A stretch of 64,000 bases of DNA from Leishmania mexicana MHOM/GT/2001/U1103 (lineage: Eukaryota > Euglenozoa > Kinetoplastea > Trypanosomatida > Trypanosomatidae): assembly GCF_000234665.1 (NCBI RefSeq), contig NC_018310.1, forward strand, positions 1 through 64,000, written 5' to 3'. Below the pieces are notes generated by a model. It saw nothing but the letters and a program-made list of their open reading frames with translations. It searched no databases and was not told the DNA's origin. Of the stretch, positions 62,727-64,000 are shown in pieces. The translations under genes were made by a program, and so were the position numbers. Position 1 is the first letter of the stretch; the number at the start of each line of letters is the position of its first letter.

Positions 62727-64000
62727 CTACTTCGCCTTCCTTTTCCCGTGGGTGCTGCCCCCGCTGCTGTTCGCCTCGCGTGCGGTCGTCGGCTGTGATG
62801 CTGCCGCAGCAGCGCCGCTGCCGTCGGAGTTTGCACCAGCGCTATCGAGCCGACCACTTTCTGCCGATGGCGTCGACAGCCCAAGCGCGCGCTCCAGAGC
62901 CACAACACGCTGGAGAATGCGCTGCTGCCGCGCAGCCAACGCATCCTCGATGCTTGCGTACACCGCCTGCACGGCCTCGTTCGTTCTCGGCTTCTCGAAG
63001 AAGAGGTGAACATCGGCGGCGTGCTGCTCGGCTTGCTGATGTGCTGCCGTCTGCGCAAGCTCCTCCTCGTAGGCGGCCCGGTACGCCGCCGCCTCCTTGG
63101 CCTGCTCCGCGCGTAGGGCCTCCATGGCTGTCAGCGGTGCCGTCAACTCAGGTGCTGTGGGGGGATTAGAGGCGGCAGCAGCCGCGGCCTCGGCAGCGGT
63201 AGCGGCGGCGGCGTCCTTGGAGGCTCCTTTGATGGCGCGCTTAGAGTGCGCGCGAGGCCGCCCGCTCACCGGTTTGCCGTGCCCCGAGGTGGATGTCCGC
63301 CGGGGAGACAGCTGCGGCGTCCCGGTGTCACCAACGGTCGCATCGCCACCCGCTGCCTCATCGCGTGTCGCGGACACGGCGGAAACGTTGCCGCTGCCAC
63401 TACTTCGTTGGAGAGCAGAGAGACGAGTAGCCTCCCGCAGCGGCAGTACGGACATCGGCGTCTCCACCTGCACCGAGAAGCACACGGGCGCGCGTGTCGA
63501 CCCTGAGAGGGTGCTCATAGGCTGCTGAGCGTCCGAAGTCACACACATGTGCAGGGCAGTGTGCGAGAGGAGACCCTCCTCCACGACAAACTGCAAGAAG
63601 CCCTCAAGCTCGTCCCTCGTCAAGAAGATGTTCTCTGGGGGCATGGCCGCCACCCGTGCCAGCCGCTGCTCCTCAGCCTCCATCTCCTGCTGCTGTAGCT
63701 GCTGCAGCTTCGCCTTCTCGGCGCGAGACGGCTTTGCCACTCCGGCCGCCGTCACGCCGGAGATGCTGCGCAGAGGGCCGCTGCTCAAGCTTGTCGACCG
63801 CGGTGACGTAAGGGCCACAGCTGCGCTCACGACCGGCTCGCGGGGTACTTGCCGCCACGCCCACTCATGTTCCAGCTCCCACTCGACGAATCGCTGCAGC
63901 TCGCCATGGAGCGCCTCAGCGTGCGTCGCGTACAGCAGCGGCGTGGGCGCGGCGGCAGAGAGGCTGGTCGAGGTCCCCGCAAGGACATCTTGCTCTGAGC
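62727..64000 (-). CDS. Hypothetical protein, 5' end beyond the window
   Basis: The minus-strand frame is open from the stop at 62727-62729 to the window edge, giving at least 423 residues. No start has to be sought at 63830, where the codon is GTG and the coding frame continues upstream with acceptable composition (for example RFVEWELEHEWAW at about 63891-63853). The visible part has a helical N-terminal region, the segment PPENIFLTRDELEGFLQFV, a variable Ser/Thr/Gly-rich middle, an Ala-rich run, and a helical region near the C-terminus (EEELAQTAAHQQAEQHAADV and on to LQRVVALERALGL). The end is basic (GKRKAK). I recognise no family. The coiled-coil nature suggests a structural or scaffold role, which is inference. 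Confidence 0.75.
   Translation of the reverse strand, partial: SEQDVLAGTSTSLSAAAPTPLLYATHAEALHGELQRFVEWELEHEWAWRQVPREPVVSAAVALTSPRSTSLSSGPLRSISGVTAAGVAKPSRAEKAKLQQLQQQEMEAEEQRLARVAAMPPENIFLTRDELEGFLQFVVEEGLLSHTALHMCVTSDAQQPMSTLSGSTRAPVCFSVQVETPMSVLPLREATRLSALQRSSGSGNVSAVSATRDEAAGGDATVGDTGTPQLSPRRTSTSGHGKPVSGRPRAHSKRAIKGASKDAAAATAAEAAAAAASNPPTAPELTAPLTAMEALRAEQAKEAAAYRAAYEEELAQTAAHQQAEQHAADVHLFFEKPRTNEAVQAVYASIEDALAARQQRILQRVVALERALGLSTPSAESGRLDSAGANSDGSGAAAAASQPTTAREANSSGGSTHGKRKAK

Overview
The window is the left end of a Leishmania chromosome, most likely chromosome 6, with an assembly artefact in front of the telomere. The evidence for Leishmania is TTAGGG-type telomeric repeats, intron-less genes all on one strand, long CT-rich spacers on the coding strand (trans-splicing signals), high GC content, and trypanosomatid-specific proteins such as the divergent 100-residue histone H4. 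The gene order (H4, LRR, WD40, mL46, PUF, two tandem ABCG half-transporters, cyclophilin, proteasome beta, HD phosphohydrolase, kinesin) agrees with my memory of chromosome 6. I have not checked that against a database, and I cannot name the species.

Layout: (i) 1-1751 repeats 4010-5760 exactly as far as I can compare by eye and ends in a 100-N gap, so it is almost certainly a misplaced overlapping contig. (ii) 1852-2138 is a C-strand telomere (47 full CCCTAA units plus a partial one), followed by a sharply bounded block of 20 CCCGTA units (2139-2258) and a gene-free subtelomere to 4007. (iii) 4008-31967 is gene-sparse: histone H4, a leucine-rich-repeat protein, a PB1-WD40 protein, mitoribosomal protein mL46, a Pumilio protein, a coiled-coil protein and a probable BRE/BRCC45 homologue, separated by spacers of up to 5.6 kb. 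Two near-identical ~567-bp repeats lie in opposite orientation at 8855-9420 and 21481-22047. (iv) 35714-45074 is an ABCG locus: two complete half-transporters sharing an 1850-bp near-identical block, plus a third, broken fragment. (v) 46394-64000 is denser: a TMEM209-like membrane protein, a secretory cyclophilin, a NADAR-domain protein with an altered catalytic position, proteasome beta6, a small single-span protein, a SAMHD1-like HD protein, TRM112, a kinesin, and a protein whose 5' end lies beyond the window.

Every supported gene is on the minus strand, so the window is one polycistronic unit read toward the left telomere. I found no convincing plus-strand gene, tRNA, rRNA, snoRNA or CRISPR. 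As usual in trypanosomatids, the adjacent genes are functionally unrelated apart from the ABCG tandem; regulation is expected to be post-transcriptional.
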